Shown: positions 25,478 through 35,593, numbered from the stretch's first letter. The stretch is DNA of 47,172 bases from an uncultured Clostridium sp. (GCA_934755305.1 CAKVLD010000018.1:1-47172); one strand, 5' to 3'. Notes: generated by a model not told the origin, from the sequence alone. Translations and numbers: made by a program.

Positions 25478-26635
25478 ATGATAGAAGAAATAAAAAATGA
25501 AATAGTAGGCGAAAATTATATCTATAGAAATAATAAAAAACTAAGGCTTGGATATACTACTGGTTCTTGTGCAGCTGCAGCTAGTAAAGCAGCTACTATA
25601 ATGCTTTTAAGGGATACAACTATAAAGTTTATAGAACTTATGACTCCTAAAGGATTACTTTTAAGACTTCAAGTATTAGAAGTAGAAAAGGATAAAGATT
25701 ATGTGAAATGTGCTATAAAAAAGGATGCTGGCGATGATCCAGATGTAACAGATGGCATATTAATTTATTCTAAGGTATCTAAGTCTAAAGATAAGGAAAT
25801 CACAATAGATGGTGGAATAGGTGTAGGTCGTGTAACTAGAGAAGGACTTCAGTGTAAGGTTAATGAAGCAGCAATAAATAAAGTGCCTAGATCTATGATT
25901 TATAATGAAGTAAAAAAGATATGCGAAGAAAATGATTATAAAGAAGGACTAGATATAGAAATCTCTATACCAGAAGGTGTAGAGATAGCAAAGAAAACAT
26001 TTAATCCACGCCTTGGAATAGAAGGTGGTATATCTATACTTGGAACTAGTGGAATAGTAGAGCCTATGAGTGAAGCAGCACTTATAGAAACTATAAAGGT
26101 TGAAATTAAGCAATATGCTGCTAATAATAAAGATTATTTAATTATAACTCCAGGAAATTATGGAGAAGATTTTTCAAAGGAAAATATGAATATAGATATT
26201 AGTAATTCACTAAAATGTTCAAATTACATAGGAGAGACATTAGATTTTTGTAAGGAATTTAAAATAAAAGGAGTTCTTTTTATAGGTCATATAGGTAAGT
26301 TTATAAAACTTGCAGGAGGAATAATGAATACTCATTCAAAGGTAGCAGATGCAAGGATGGAAATTATGACTTCCTATGCAGCACTAGCAGGAGCAGATAT
26401 TAGTATATTAAAAAGAATTATAAATTGCATTACTACAGATGAAGCATTAGATATTTTAGAGGAAAATAATTTAAAAGAAAAAGTTATGGAATTAGTTATG
26501 GAGAGAATTAATTTTCACTTAAAACATAGGGCAAGTAATGAATATAAAGTAGGAGCTATTATGTTCTCAAATAAGCATGGCATTTTAGGAGAAACAGAAG
26601 ATGTTAAAATGCTTTTAGAAAAGTTTAAAAAGTAG
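25478..26635 (+). CDS. cbiD: cobalt-precorrin-5B C1-methyltransferase
   Basis: This 385-residue CbiD has the signature LRLGYTTGSCAAAASKAA near the N-terminus, VTRDG-like VTREGLQ, GEPAINPVPR-like NEAAINKVPRSM and GISILGTSGIVEPMSEAAL. It methylates C1 using SAM in the anaerobic corrin pathway. It lies 7 nt after cobD. Confidence 0.95.
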   Translation: MIEEIKNEIVGENYIYRNNKKLRLGYTTGSCAAAASKAATIMLLRDTTIKFIELMTPKGLLLRLQVLEVEKDKDYVKCAIKKDAGDDPDVTDGILIYSKVSKSKDKEITIDGGIGVGRVTREGLQCKVNEAAINKVPRSMIYNEVKKICEENDYKEGLDIEISIPEGVEIAKKTFNPRLGIEGGISILGTSGIVEPMSEAALIETIKVEIKQYAANNKDYLIITPGNYGEDFSKENMNIDISNSLKCSNYIGETLDFCKEFKIKGVLFIGHIGKFIKLAGGIMNTHSKVADARMEIMTSYAALAGADISILKRIINCITTDEALDILEENNLKEKVMELVMERINFHLKHRASNEYKVGAIMFSNKHGILGETEDVKMLLEKFKK

Positions 26636-26648
26636 GTGAAGTATATAA

Positions 26649-27347
26649 ATGAAAATGGGAAAATTATATGGTGTAGGAGTAGGGCCAGGAGATCCAGAAT
26701 TACTTACATTAAAAGCAGTAAGAATTATAGAAGAAAGTGAAGTTATAGCAATACCTAATAAGTCTATAGAAAAATGTGTTGCTTATAAAATAGCAGAAGG
26801 TGCAGTACCATCTATTAAAGATAAAGAAATAATGACTATAGAAATGCCTATGACTAAGGATAAAGATATATTAGAAAACAGTTATAAAATAGCTACTGAA
26901 AAAATAATTTCAAAACTTAAAGAGGGAAAGAATATAGCCTTTTTAACTTTAGGTGATCCAACAGTTTATTCAACATATATATATGTACATAAAAGAATTT
27001 TAAATCTAGGCTTCGAAACAGAGATAATTAGTGGAATCACATCTTTTTGTGCAGCAGCAGCAAAGATAAATGAAGGTCTAGTAGAAAGAGCAGAGGAATT
27101 ACATGTAATACCTGCATCTTATCAAGTAGAAGAATCTCTAAAATTCCCAGGGACAAAGGTTTTAATGAAAAGTGGTAAAAATATGAGAAAGGTAAAAGAG
27201 CTTTTAGCTAATAAAAATTTAAAGGTTACCATGGTAGAAAACTGTGGTATGGAAAATGAAAAAGTATATAAAAAAGTAGAAGAAATAAATGATGAATCAA
27301 GTTATTATTCATTAATAATAGTTAAGGAGAATACTAAAAATGATTAA
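26649..27347 (+). CDS. cbiL: cobalt-factor II C20-methyltransferase
   Basis: This 232-residue tetrapyrrole methylase has the glycine-rich SAM loop GVGVGPGDPELLTLKAVRII, FLTLGDPTVYSTY and the downstream ISGITSFCAAAA. CbiL adds the C20 methyl group early in the pathway. The end overlaps cbiF by 8 nt, so the two are translationally coupled. An upstream AGGTG is about 10 nt from ATG 26649; ATG 26655 is a possible alternative. Confidence 0.93.
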   Translation: MKMGKLYGVGVGPGDPELLTLKAVRIIEESEVIAIPNKSIEKCVAYKIAEGAVPSIKDKEIMTIEMPMTKDKDILENSYKIATEKIISKLKEGKNIAFLTLGDPTVYSTYIYVHKRILNLGFETEIISGITSFCAAAAKINEGLVERAEELHVIPASYQVEESLKFPGTKVLMKSGKNMRKVKELLANKNLKVTMVENCGMENEKVYKKVEEINDESSYYSLIIVKENTKND

Positions 27348-28098
27348 TTTTGTTGGAGCAGGATCTGGAGCAGTGGATCTTATTACAGTAAGGGGACAAA
27401 GATTATTACAAGAAGCAGATGTAATAATCTATGCAGGTTCATTAGTTAACCCAGAGTTATTAAATTATAAAAAAACAGAATGTGAAGTTTATAATAGTGC
27501 AAAAATGACTTTAGAAGAAGTTATAGATGTAATGGTTAAAGCAGAAAAAGAAAATAAAATGACAGTTCGTCTTCATACAGGAGATCCAAGTATTTATGGT
27601 GCTATAAAAGAACAAATGGATTTATTAGATAAACATAATATAGAATATGAAGTATGTCCAGGAGTAAGTTCGTTTTGTGGAGCAGCAGCAGCTTTAAAAA
27701 CAGAATATACTCTTCCTGATGTATCTCAAACAGTAATGATAACTAGAATGGCAGGAAGAACTAAAGTACCAGAAAAAGAAGAAATAGCATCTTTAGCATC
27801 TCATAGAGCTACTATGGTAATATTCTTAAGTACAGGACTTCTAGAAAAGTTGCAAGTTAGATTAGTTGAAGGTGGATATAATGAAGATACACCAGCTGCA
27901 ATAGTTTATAAGGCTACTTGGCCAGATGAAAAAGTAATTAGATGTACAGTAAGTACTTTAGCAAAATCAGCTAAGGAGAATAATATTACTAAAACTGCTT
28001 TAATTGTAGTTGGAGATGTATTAGACTCTGATTATAGTCGTTCAGAATTATATAATCCATCCTTTACTACTGAGTTTAGAAAAGGAAATTGTAGATAA
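27340..28098 (+). CDS. cbiF: cobalt-precorrin-4 C11-methyltransferase
   Basis: This 252-residue tetrapyrrole methylase has FVGAGSGAVDLITVRGQRLL, VIIYAGSLVN, RLHTGDPSIYGAI and YEVCPGVSSFCGAAAAL, the CbiF/CobM pattern. Its stop TAA shares one base with the ATG of cbiG (TAATG). Confidence 0.95.
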   Translation: MINFVGAGSGAVDLITVRGQRLLQEADVIIYAGSLVNPELLNYKKTECEVYNSAKMTLEEVIDVMVKAEKENKMTVRLHTGDPSIYGAIKEQMDLLDKHNIEYEVCPGVSSFCGAAAALKTEYTLPDVSQTVMITRMAGRTKVPEKEEIASLASHRATMVIFLSTGLLEKLQVRLVEGGYNEDTPAAIVYKATWPDEKVIRCTVSTLAKSAKENNITKTALIVVGDVLDSDYSRSELYNPSFTTEFRKGNCR

Positions 28099-29135
28099 TG
28101 AATATAAGTTTAATTAGTTTTACTAGAAAAGGTGGACTTTTAAATAAAAAGTTAAATAATATTTTAATTAATATAGGACATAAATGTGAAAGTTATTCTA
28201 TAGATAAGTATGCTAAGGAATTAGATATATTATCTATTAATAATTCTCTAAAGGATTGGACTAAAAATAACTTTGAGGAAAAAGAAGCTATTATATTTAT
28301 AAGTGCTACAGGGATAGCAGTAAGATCTATAGCACCTTTTATAAAATCAAAAGATTTAGATCCAGCTGTTATAGTAATAGACGAAGGTGGAAAATTTGTA
28401 ATTCCTATTTTATCAGGTCACATAGGTGGTGCAAATAACCTTTCTAAAGAAATTTCTAAGGAAATAAAAGCTACAGAAGTAATAACTACAGCTACTGATA
28501 TTAATAATAGTTTTGCAGTAGATAATTTTGCGGTAAAGAATAATTTGCATATATGTGATATAAAAAAGATAAAATATATTTCTAGTAAAATATTAGATGG
28601 AGAAGTTATACCTTTATATACTGAATATAAGGTAGAAGGCAATTTGCCTAAGGAGATAACTTTATCTAATAATGGAGATACTGGGATTTGTATATCATTG
28701 AGTGAAAAAGATATTTTTAAAAATACATTTAATTTAATACCTAAAGTAATAACTATTGGCATAGGTTGTAAGAAAAATACTCCTATAGAAAATATAGAAG
28801 AGTTAGTTTTTTGTGTTTTAAAGGAAAATAATATTTCTATCTATTCAGTAAAAATGATAGCCAGTATTGATTTGAAAAAGGAAGAGCAAGGACTTATAGA
28901 GTTTTGTAATAAATATAATATTAAATTTAATGTATATAGTTCAGAAGAATTAAAAGCTATAGAAGGAGAGTTTACAGAATCAAGTTTTGTAAAAAGTGTA
29001 ACTGGTATAAGTAATGTATGTGAAAGAGCAGCAGTTAAAGGAAGTAACCTTGGTGAATTAATAGTAAGAAAACAAGCAAGAAATGGTGTTACAGTAGCCA
29101 TAGCTAAAGAAGATTGGAGTGTAAGTTTTGAATAA
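28098..29135 (+). CDS. cbiG: cobalt-precorrin-5A hydrolase
   Basis: This 345-residue CbiG opens the ring-A lactone and releases acetaldehyde. The central domain has FISATGIAVRSIAPFIKSK, DEGGKFVIPILSGHIGGAN and ITTATDIN; the C-terminal domain begins ITIGIGCKKNTPIENI and ends with SVCERAA-like SNVCERAAV. The length is as expected. It overlaps cbiH by 8 nt. Confidence 0.94.
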   Translation: MNISLISFTRKGGLLNKKLNNILINIGHKCESYSIDKYAKELDILSINNSLKDWTKNNFEEKEAIIFISATGIAVRSIAPFIKSKDLDPAVIVIDEGGKFVIPILSGHIGGANNLSKEISKEIKATEVITTATDINNSFAVDNFAVKNNLHICDIKKIKYISSKILDGEVIPLYTEYKVEGNLPKEITLSNNGDTGICISLSEKDIFKNTFNLIPKVITIGIGCKKNTPIENIEELVFCVLKENNISIYSVKMIASIDLKKEEQGLIEFCNKYNIKFNVYSSEELKAIEGEFTESSFVKSVTGISNVCERAAVKGSNLGELIVRKQARNGVTVAIAKEDWSVSFE

Positions 29136-29859
29136 ATTATATGTAGTAGGTATTGGACCTGGAGAATATGAACAAATGACCATAAAAGCTATTAAAGCTT
29201 TAGAAGAAAGTGAAGTTATAGTAGGATATACAGTATATGTAGACCTTATAAAGAATCATTTTGGAGAAAAAGAATTTTTAACAACTCCTATGAAAAGAGA
29301 AGTTGATAGATGTATATTAGCTTTTGAAGAAGCTAGAAAAGGTAAAATAGTATCTCTTGTATGTAGTGGAGATTCAGGAGTATATGGAATGGCAGAACTT
29401 ATTCTTTCTATAGGGGAAGATTTTAAAGATGTTAAGGTAGAAGTAATACCAGGAATAACAGCAGCTTCAAGTGGAGCAGCTGTACTTGGAGCACCTCTTA
29501 TACATGATTTTGCAGTAATTAGTTTAAGTGATTTACTTACTCCTTGGGAAAAGATAGAGGCAAGATTAGATTGTGCTGCAAAGGCAGATTTTGTTATATG
29601 TTTATATAATCCTTCAAGTAAAAAGAGACATGATTATTTACAAAAAGCTTGTGATATAATGCTAAGACATGCAAGTGAAAATACAGTTTGTGGTGTTGTA
29701 AGAAACATAGGTAGAGATGGAGAGTCTATGGAAGTTATGACTTTAAAAGAATTAAGAGATAAACAGGTAGATATGTTTACTACAGTATATATAGGTAATT
29801 CACAAACAAAAGTTGTTAGTGGAAAAATGGTAACTCCTAGAGGATATAAAAATGTGTAA
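29128..29859 (+). CDS. cbiH: cobalt-factor III C17-methyltransferase (ring contraction)
   Basis: This 243-residue tetrapyrrole methylase has YVVGIGPGEYEQMTIKAIKA, VCSGDSGVYGMA, PGITAASSGAAVLGAPL and CLYNPSSKKR, typical of CbiH/CobJ. The start is TTG at 29128 inside the cbiG end, with GGAG at 29117-29120. The end overlaps the next gene by 8 nt. Confidence 0.94.
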   Translation: MNKLYVVGIGPGEYEQMTIKAIKALEESEVIVGYTVYVDLIKNHFGEKEFLTTPMKREVDRCILAFEEARKGKIVSLVCSGDSGVYGMAELILSIGEDFKDVKVEVIPGITAASSGAAVLGAPLIHDFAVISLSDLLTPWEKIEARLDCAAKADFVICLYNPSSKKRHDYLQKACDIMLRHASENTVCGVVRNIGRDGESMEVMTLKELRDKQVDMFTTVYIGNSQTKVVSGKMVTPRGYKNV

Positions 29860-31834
29860 GATTTTAATATTTGCAGGAACTACAGAAGGAAGAATTCTAG
29901 CAGAGAGACTATCAAAGTCCTCTCTAGAACTTTATTTTTGTGTAGCTACTGAATATGGAGAAAAACTTTTGCCAAAGGGAGATAATATAAGGATATCTAC
30001 TAAAAGATTAAATGAAGAAGATATGAAAAATCTAATGGATAAGGAGAGGTTTGAGTTAGTTATAGATGCTACTCATCCTTATGCAGTAGAAGTTTCTAAA
30101 AATATAGTGAAAGCTTCTGAAAGTACTAATACTGACTATATTAGGCTTTTAAGAGATAGCATTAATAATTATGATAAATCTACTTGTGTATATGTAAATT
30201 CAGTAGAAGAAGCAGCCTGTCTTTTAAATACTACAGAAGGAAATGTACTTGTTACTACAGGAAGTAAGGAATTAGCTAAGTTTACTGTAGTTAATAATTA
30301 TAAAGAAAGATTATTTGCTAGAGTATTATCTACAGCTCAAGTAGTTGAATCTTGCATATCTTTAGGATTTGAAGGAAAAAATTTAATATGCATGCAAGGG
30401 CCCTTTACAGAAGAATTTAATGTAGCACTATTAAAGCAAATTCAAGCTAAATATATGGTTACTAAAGAATCAGGTAAAATAGGTGGGTTTAATGAAAAAA
30501 TATCAGCATGTCTAAAGGCTGGAGTAACACCAATTGTTATAGGAAGACCTGCGAAAGAAGAGGGGAAAACTTTAGAAGAGGTAATAGAAATTGTTAAAAA
30601 TAGATTTAACATACTTGAAAAAAGAAAAGTATCTATAGTAGGAATAGGCATGGGAAATATAAATACTATGACTATAGAAGGTAAAAGAGCTTTTGAAGAG
30701 GCAGATTTAATAATAGGTGCTAAAAGAATGGTAGAATCATTAGAAGTATTTAATAAAGATACTTTTATATCTTACAAGCCAGAAGAAATATATGACTTTT
30801 TAGAAAAGAATAAAAAATATAAAAATATAGCAATAGCTATGTCTGGAGATACAGGATTTTATAGTGGAACTAAAAAGTTATTAGAAGTTCTAAAAACTTA
30901 TGAAGTTAAGAATATTTGTGGAATATCTTCTTTAGTGTATTTTGCATCTAAACTTAATATTTCCTGGGAAAATATGGAATTGATTAGTCTTCATGGTAGA
31001 GAGGCTAATGTGGTAGAAGCAGTTTTAAATAATAATAAAGTTTTTGCTTTATTAAGTGGAAAAGATAGCATTTATAATATTTGTAGAGAACTTATAAAAT
31101 ATAATCTGGAAAATGTAGAAATAGCTATAGGAGAAAGGCTATCCTATGATGATGAACGTATTTATAAAGGAAAACCAAAGGATTTTATAGATAAAGATAT
31201 AAAGCCTTTAAGTGTAATGGTTATAATTAATGAAAATTATAATAAAAAGATTGTTACTCATGGAATTTCTGATGAAAACTTTATAAGAGGGGAAGTTCCT
31301 ATGACTAAGGAAGAAGTAAGAAGTATTTCTATTTCAAAACTAGGTTTAACTAAGGATTCTATAATATATGATGTTGGTTCTGGTACTGGGTCTGTAGCTA
31401 TAGAAATGGCTTTGCTATCTTCAAAGGGAAAGGTATATGCTATAGAAAAAAATCCTAAGGGAATAGAACTTATAAATAAAAATAAAATACATTTTAAAGT
31501 ACCTAATGTACATGTAATAGAAGGTGTAGCACCTGAAGCTATGGAAAAATTAGAAGCTCCAACCCATGCTTTTATTGGAGGAAGTTCTGGTAATTTAAAG
31601 GAAATTATAAAAAGTTTATTATTAAAAAATCCAAAGGTTAAAATAGTAGTTAATTCAATAACTTTAGAAACTGTAGGAGAAACTATTGATTGTATAAATA
31701 CTCTTCCATTAACAGATGTAGATATAGTTCAAGTTTCAGTATCTAAAAGTAAAAAGGTTGGAAAATATAATATGATGATGGGGCAAGATCCAATATATAT
31801 AATAACTTTTAAAGGGGGAGAAAACTATGAGTAA
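29852..31834 (+). CDS. cbiJET: triple fusion CbiJ-CbiE-CbiT
   Basis: This 660-residue protein joins three enzymes. Residues 1 to about 255 are cobalt-precorrin-6A reductase CbiJ (ILIFAGTTEGRILAERL, DATHPYAVEVS, LVTTGSKEL). Residues 258-460 are the CbiE methyltransferase for C5 (SIVGIGMGNINTMTIEGKRA, AMSGDTGFYSG). Residues 466-660 are CbiT, which methylates C15 and decarboxylates the ring-C acetate (HGISDENFIRGEVPMTKEE, SAM site DVGSGTGSVAIE at 507-518, FIGGSSGNL). CbiE-CbiT fusions equal CobL; addition of CbiJ at the N-terminus couples the reduction of precorrin-6A to the next two steps. No frameshift is seen; linkers are short. It is encoded between cbiH and cbiA with 8-nt overlaps on both sides. 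Confidence 0.95.
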   Translation: MCKILIFAGTTEGRILAERLSKSSLELYFCVATEYGEKLLPKGDNIRISTKRLNEEDMKNLMDKERFELVIDATHPYAVEVSKNIVKASESTNTDYIRLLRDSINNYDKSTCVYVNSVEEAACLLNTTEGNVLVTTGSKELAKFTVVNNYKERLFARVLSTAQVVESCISLGFEGKNLICMQGPFTEEFNVALLKQIQAKYMVTKESGKIGGFNEKISACLKAGVTPIVIGRPAKEEGKTLEEVIEIVKNRFNILEKRKVSIVGIGMGNINTMTIEGKRAFEEADLIIGAKRMVESLEVFNKDTFISYKPEEIYDFLEKNKKYKNIAIAMSGDTGFYSGTKKLLEVLKTYEVKNICGISSLVYFASKLNISWENMELISLHGREANVVEAVLNNNKVFALLSGKDSIYNICRELIKYNLENVEIAIGERLSYDDERIYKGKPKDFIDKDIKPLSVMVIINENYNKKIVTHGISDENFIRGEVPMTKEEVRSISISKLGLTKDSIIYDVGSGTGSVAIEMALLSSKGKVYAIEKNPKGIELINKNKIHFKVPNVHVIEGVAPEAMEKLEAPTHAFIGGSSGNLKEIIKSLLLKNPKVKIVVNSITLETVGETIDCINTLPLTDVDIVQVSVSKSKKVGKYNMMMGQDPIYIITFKGGENYE

Positions 31835-33197
31835 TAGAATTATGTTTTCAGCTGTTTCTAGCGGTTCAGGTAAAACTTTAATTACTTGTGGTATTTTGCA
31901 AGCGTTAGTTAACAGAGGGCTTAATGTAGCTTCCTTTAAATGTGGGCCAGATTATATTGATCCTATGTTTCATTCTAAAGTAATAGGAGCAAAGTCTAGA
32001 AATTTAGATTCTTTTTTTACTAAAGAAAATGAGATTAAGTATTTACTAGAGAAAAATTCTGTAGATATGGACATATCAGTAATGGAAGGTGTTATGGGAT
32101 TTTATGATGGACTTGCAGGAATCTCTAAGAAAGCAAGTTCTTATGATGTGGCTAAGATAACTAAAACACCAGTGATACTTATTATTAATTGCAAAGGTAT
32201 GAGTTTATCTATATTGCCTATTATAAAAGGTTTTATGGAATATGCTAAGGATAGTAATATAAAAGGTGTTATTTTAAATAAGATGTCCAAGATGATATAT
32301 GATGATATAAAAAATCTTATAGAAAAAGAACTTAAGATTAAGGTACTAGGGTATGTGGAAGATGTAAAAGATCTTACTATAGAAAGTAGGCATTTAGGTC
32401 TTGTAAAGCCAGAGGAAGTATTAAATTTAAAGGAAAAGTTAAATAATTTAGCTAAGATTTTAGAAGAAACTTTAGAAATAGATGAAATAATAAATTTAGC
32501 TAAGGCTTCAGAAAAGTTAGAATATACAAAACCAGAAATAAAGAAAATAAATCATAAAGTTAAAATTGCTGTAGCAAGAGATGAAGCTTTTTGTTTTTAT
32601 TATGAAGATAACTTAGAGTTATTGAAGGAAATGGGAGCAGAGATTAAGTATATTAGTCCTTTAAGAGATAAAGAATTACCTAAAGAAATAGATGGAATTA
32701 TTCTTGGAGGGGGTTATCCAGAACTTTATGCTAAAGAACTTAGTAAGAATATATGTTTTTTAGAAGATATTAATAAAAGGATTAATGAAGGATTGCCTTG
32801 TTTAGCTGAGTGTGGAGGATTTATGTATTTAAATAACTCCTTAGAAGATAAAGAAGGAAATATTTTTCCTATGGCAAAAGTTTTAGATGGTGACTCTTAT
32901 AAAACTTCAAAGCTTGGCAGATTTGGGTATATAGATATAGAATGTTTAAAGGACAACTTTTTATGTAAAAAGGGAGAAATTATAAAGGCACATGAATTTC
33001 ATTATTGGGATAGTACTATATGTGGTGAAGATTTTAATGCAAAAAAACCTTTAAGGAAAAGAAGTTGGAAATGTATAAATACTACTGAAAATTTATTTGC
33101 AGGATTTCCACACTTATATTTTTATTCTAATTTAGAAGTGCCGTATAGATTTTTAAATAAATGTATAGAATATGGGGGAAAAAATGAATTTAGATGA
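31827..33197 (+). CDS. cbiA: cobyrinate a,c-diamide synthase
   Basis: This 456-residue glutamine-dependent amidotransferase has an N-terminal ATP-binding domain starting AVSSGSGKTLITCGI, with FKCGPDYIDPMFH and VMEGVMGFYDG. The C-terminal class I glutaminase domain has the nucleophile Cys in CLAECGGFMYL, GGYPELYA, and the His in KAHEFHYWD. It amidates the a and c side chains of cobyrinate. It overlaps both neighbours. Confidence 0.95.
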   Translation: MSNRIMFSAVSSGSGKTLITCGILQALVNRGLNVASFKCGPDYIDPMFHSKVIGAKSRNLDSFFTKENEIKYLLEKNSVDMDISVMEGVMGFYDGLAGISKKASSYDVAKITKTPVILIINCKGMSLSILPIIKGFMEYAKDSNIKGVILNKMSKMIYDDIKNLIEKELKIKVLGYVEDVKDLTIESRHLGLVKPEEVLNLKEKLNNLAKILEETLEIDEIINLAKASEKLEYTKPEIKKINHKVKIAVARDEAFCFYYEDNLELLKEMGAEIKYISPLRDKELPKEIDGIILGGGYPELYAKELSKNICFLEDINKRINEGLPCLAECGGFMYLNNSLEDKEGNIFPMAKVLDGDSYKTSKLGRFGYIDIECLKDNFLCKKGEIIKAHEFHYWDSTICGEDFNAKKPLRKRSWKCINTTENLFAGFPHLYFYSNLEVPYRFLNKCIEYGGKNEFR

Positions 33198-34272
33198 TGC
33201 ATTAAAAAGTATTGAAAGTACTAATGAAAACTATGCAAAAGAAAGTAAATTAAGATGGGATGGTATTGCTAAGCCTTTAAATAGTTTAGGGTTACTTGAA
33301 AAAGCTATAACTAAAATAATTTCTATAACTGAATGTAAAAAAGTTAATTTAAATAAAAAAGCTTTAGTAATAATGTGTTCAGATAATGGTGTTGTAGAAG
33401 AAGGAGTTACTCAAACAGGTAGTGAGGTAACAGCTATTGTAACTAAAAACTTTACTAAGGAAGAAACTAGTGTAGCTATAATGTGTAAAGATGCAGGAGT
33501 TCATATTTTTCCTGTAGATATTGGAGTGGAAAGTGATATTGAAGATTCATTAAATAGAAATGAAGAAATAGTACCTTTTAAAGTTCTAAATAGAAAAGTA
33601 GCTTATGGAACTAAAAACATGTTAAAAGAAGATGCTATGACTAGAGAAGAATGTGTAGAAGCTATAGAAGAAGGTATAAACTTGGTATCAGAACTTAAGA
33701 AAAAAGGATACAATTTAATAGCTACAGGTGAAATGGGCATAGCAAACACTACTACAAGTAGTGCTGTAGCCTCTATATTACTTAATAAAGAAGTAGAAGA
33801 AGTTACAGGAAGAGGTGCTGGATTAACTACAAAAGGACTTGAAAGAAAAGTAGAGGTAATAAAAAAATCAATAAAATTAAGAAATATAAATAAAAATGAT
33901 GTTATTGATGTATTAAGTAAAGTTGGGGGATTTGATATTGCAGGCCTTACAGGAGTATTTATAGGTGGAGCTTTATATAAGGTGCCAGTAATAATTGATG
34001 GATTTATATCAGGTATAGCAGCTTTAATAGCAGTAAGATTAAATCCTTTAGTAAAAGAATATTTATTACCTTCTCATGTTTCAAAAGAACCTGCAGGTCT
34101 TATGTTACTTAAAGAATTAGGTCTAAAGCCATTATTAACTTGTGAAATGTGTCTTGGTGAAGGAACAGGAGCTATACTATCTATTCCAATATTAGAAATG
34201 GCAGCTAGTATATATAACAATATGAGTACTTTTCAAGATATAAATGTAGAAGAGTATAAACCTTTAGATTAA
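33184..34272 (+). CDS. cobT: nicotinate-nucleotide-dimethylbenzimidazole phosphoribosyltransferase
   Basis: CobT (362 residues) makes alpha-ribazole phosphate from the lower-ligand base. The catalytic Glu lies in CEMCLGEGTGA near the C-terminus; VMCSDNGVVEEGVTQTGSEV and TGEMGIANTTTSSA are typical. ATG 33184 is preferred to ATG 33172 because GGGGG at 33174-33178 is then at a normal distance; the longer form would place it inside the gene. Either way it overlaps the end of cbiA. Confidence 0.92.
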   Translation: MNLDDALKSIESTNENYAKESKLRWDGIAKPLNSLGLLEKAITKIISITECKKVNLNKKALVIMCSDNGVVEEGVTQTGSEVTAIVTKNFTKEETSVAIMCKDAGVHIFPVDIGVESDIEDSLNRNEEIVPFKVLNRKVAYGTKNMLKEDAMTREECVEAIEEGINLVSELKKKGYNLIATGEMGIANTTTSSAVASILLNKEVEEVTGRGAGLTTKGLERKVEVIKKSIKLRNINKNDVIDVLSKVGGFDIAGLTGVFIGGALYKVPVIIDGFISGIAALIAVRLNPLVKEYLLPSHVSKEPAGLMLLKELGLKPLLTCEMCLGEGTGAILSIPILEMAASIYNNMSTFQDINVEEYKPLD

Positions 34273-34284
34273 GGGGGAAAATTT

Positions 34285-34818
34285 TTGATTACATTAGTAA
34301 CAGGGGGAAGCGGTAGTGGAAAGTCTGAATTTGCAGAGAACAAAGCTTGTTCCTATAAAAGTGAAAATTTAATTTATATTGCAACTATGATGGCTTATGA
34401 TGAAGAGTCTTTAAAAAAAATAGAAAGACATAAAAATATGAGAAAAGATAAAAATTTCAAAACTATAGAGTGTGCGGTAAATTTATCTTCAGTAAATCTT
34501 CCTAAAAAATCCACTGTATTAATTGATTGTATGTCAAATTTAGTAGCTAATGAAATGTATAGTAAGGATGGAAGTAAAGAAAATGCTGTAAGCTCTATTA
34601 TTAAAGGAATAGAAGCTTTAAAGTCTTCTTCTTTAAACTTAGTAATAGTAACAAATGAAGTATTTTCAGATGGAGTTGAATATAGCAAAGAAACTGAAGA
34701 ATACATAAAAAACTTAGGAAATATAAATGAGTATTTAGGTAAGATAGCCAATGAGGTTGTAGAAGTAGTGTATTCTATTCCGATTTACCACAAAAAGGAG
34801 GGAGAACATGTTAATTAA
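34285..34818 (+). CDS. cobU: adenosylcobinamide kinase/guanylyltransferase
   Basis: This 177-residue CobU has P-loop GGSGSGKSEFAE at 7-18, YIATMMAYDEE and the guanylylated His in RHKNMR. It phosphorylates adenosylcobinamide and then transfers GMP. The start is TTG at 34285 behind GGGGG. The C-terminal part is a little divergent: IVTNEVFSDGV replaces the usual NEVGMGIVP. The gene after cobS supplies a protein with that missing motif. Confidence 0.9.
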   Translation: MITLVTGGSGSGKSEFAENKACSYKSENLIYIATMMAYDEESLKKIERHKNMRKDKNFKTIECAVNLSSVNLPKKSTVLIDCMSNLVANEMYSKDGSKENAVSSIIKGIEALKSSSLNLVIVTNEVFSDGVEYSKETEEYIKNLGNINEYLGKIANEVVEVVYSIPIYHKKEGEHVN

Positions 34819-35572
34819 TTCATTAAAAATAGCATTTTCTATGTATTCAAAAATTCCTATGCCAAGAACAGATTGGAATAAAGATAATATGAAATATGCT
34901 ATGTGTTTTTTTCCTTTAGTAGGTGCAGTTTTGGGCATTATAGTATTAGCATTTGGTAAGCTCTCAGAAATATTATCTTTAGGAGATATATTCAGAACTT
35001 CTATATATGTAATTATTCCTGTAATTATAACAGGTGGAATTCATTTAGATGGATTTTTAGATACTTCAGATGCCTTAAGTTCTTATGCTTCAAAAGAAAA
35101 AAAGTTAGAAATATTAAAAGATCCACATACAGGAGCCTTTGCTATTATTAGTGCAGCAATTTATTTTGTATTACAATTTGGAGTATGGAGTGAAGTTAAA
35201 GGTAAAACTTTATTTATATTAGCACTTTCCTTTGTTTTATCAAGGTCATTAAGTGCTTTAAGTATTGTAACTTTTAAATGTGCAAAAAATAGTGGCTTAG
35301 CAGCTAGTTTTTCTGATGCAGCTCAAAAGGAAAAAGTAAAATATACAATGTATTTTTATATATTAATAGTTCTAGTAATTATGATATTAGTAGATAAGTT
35401 TTTAGGAATTTCAGCATTTATAAGTGCAATAGTAACTTTCTTATATTATAAACATATGTCTATGAAAGAGTTTGGTGGAATTACTGGTGATTTAGCAGGA
35501 TATTTCTTGCAAATATCAGAACTTATAATGGCTATAACTGTAGTTGTATTAGAGAAAATTATGTTTATTTAG
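34808..35572 (+). CDS. cobS: adenosylcobinamide-GDP ribazoletransferase (cobalamin synthase)
   Basis: This 254-residue integral membrane protein has MYSKIPMPRTDW near the N-terminus, the conserved GGIHLDGFLDTSDAL metal-binding motif with Asp residues, DPHTGAFAII, and several hydrophobic helices. It joins adenosylcobinamide-GDP and alpha-ribazole phosphate at the membrane. It overlaps cobU by 11 nt behind AAGGAGG. Confidence 0.94.
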   Translation: MLINSLKIAFSMYSKIPMPRTDWNKDNMKYAMCFFPLVGAVLGIIVLAFGKLSEILSLGDIFRTSIYVIIPVIITGGIHLDGFLDTSDALSSYASKEKKLEILKDPHTGAFAIISAAIYFVLQFGVWSEVKGKTLFILALSFVLSRSLSALSIVTFKCAKNSGLAASFSDAAQKEKVKYTMYFYILIVLVIMILVDKFLGISAFISAIVTFLYYKHMSMKEFGGITGDLAGYFLQISELIMAITVVVLEKIMFI

Positions 35573-35593
35573 ATAATATGAAAGGAGCATCTT

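Noticed and set aside
33172..33183. cobT starting at ATG 33172
   Set aside because: The GGGGG ribosome site lies inside this extension; ATG 33184 fits it.
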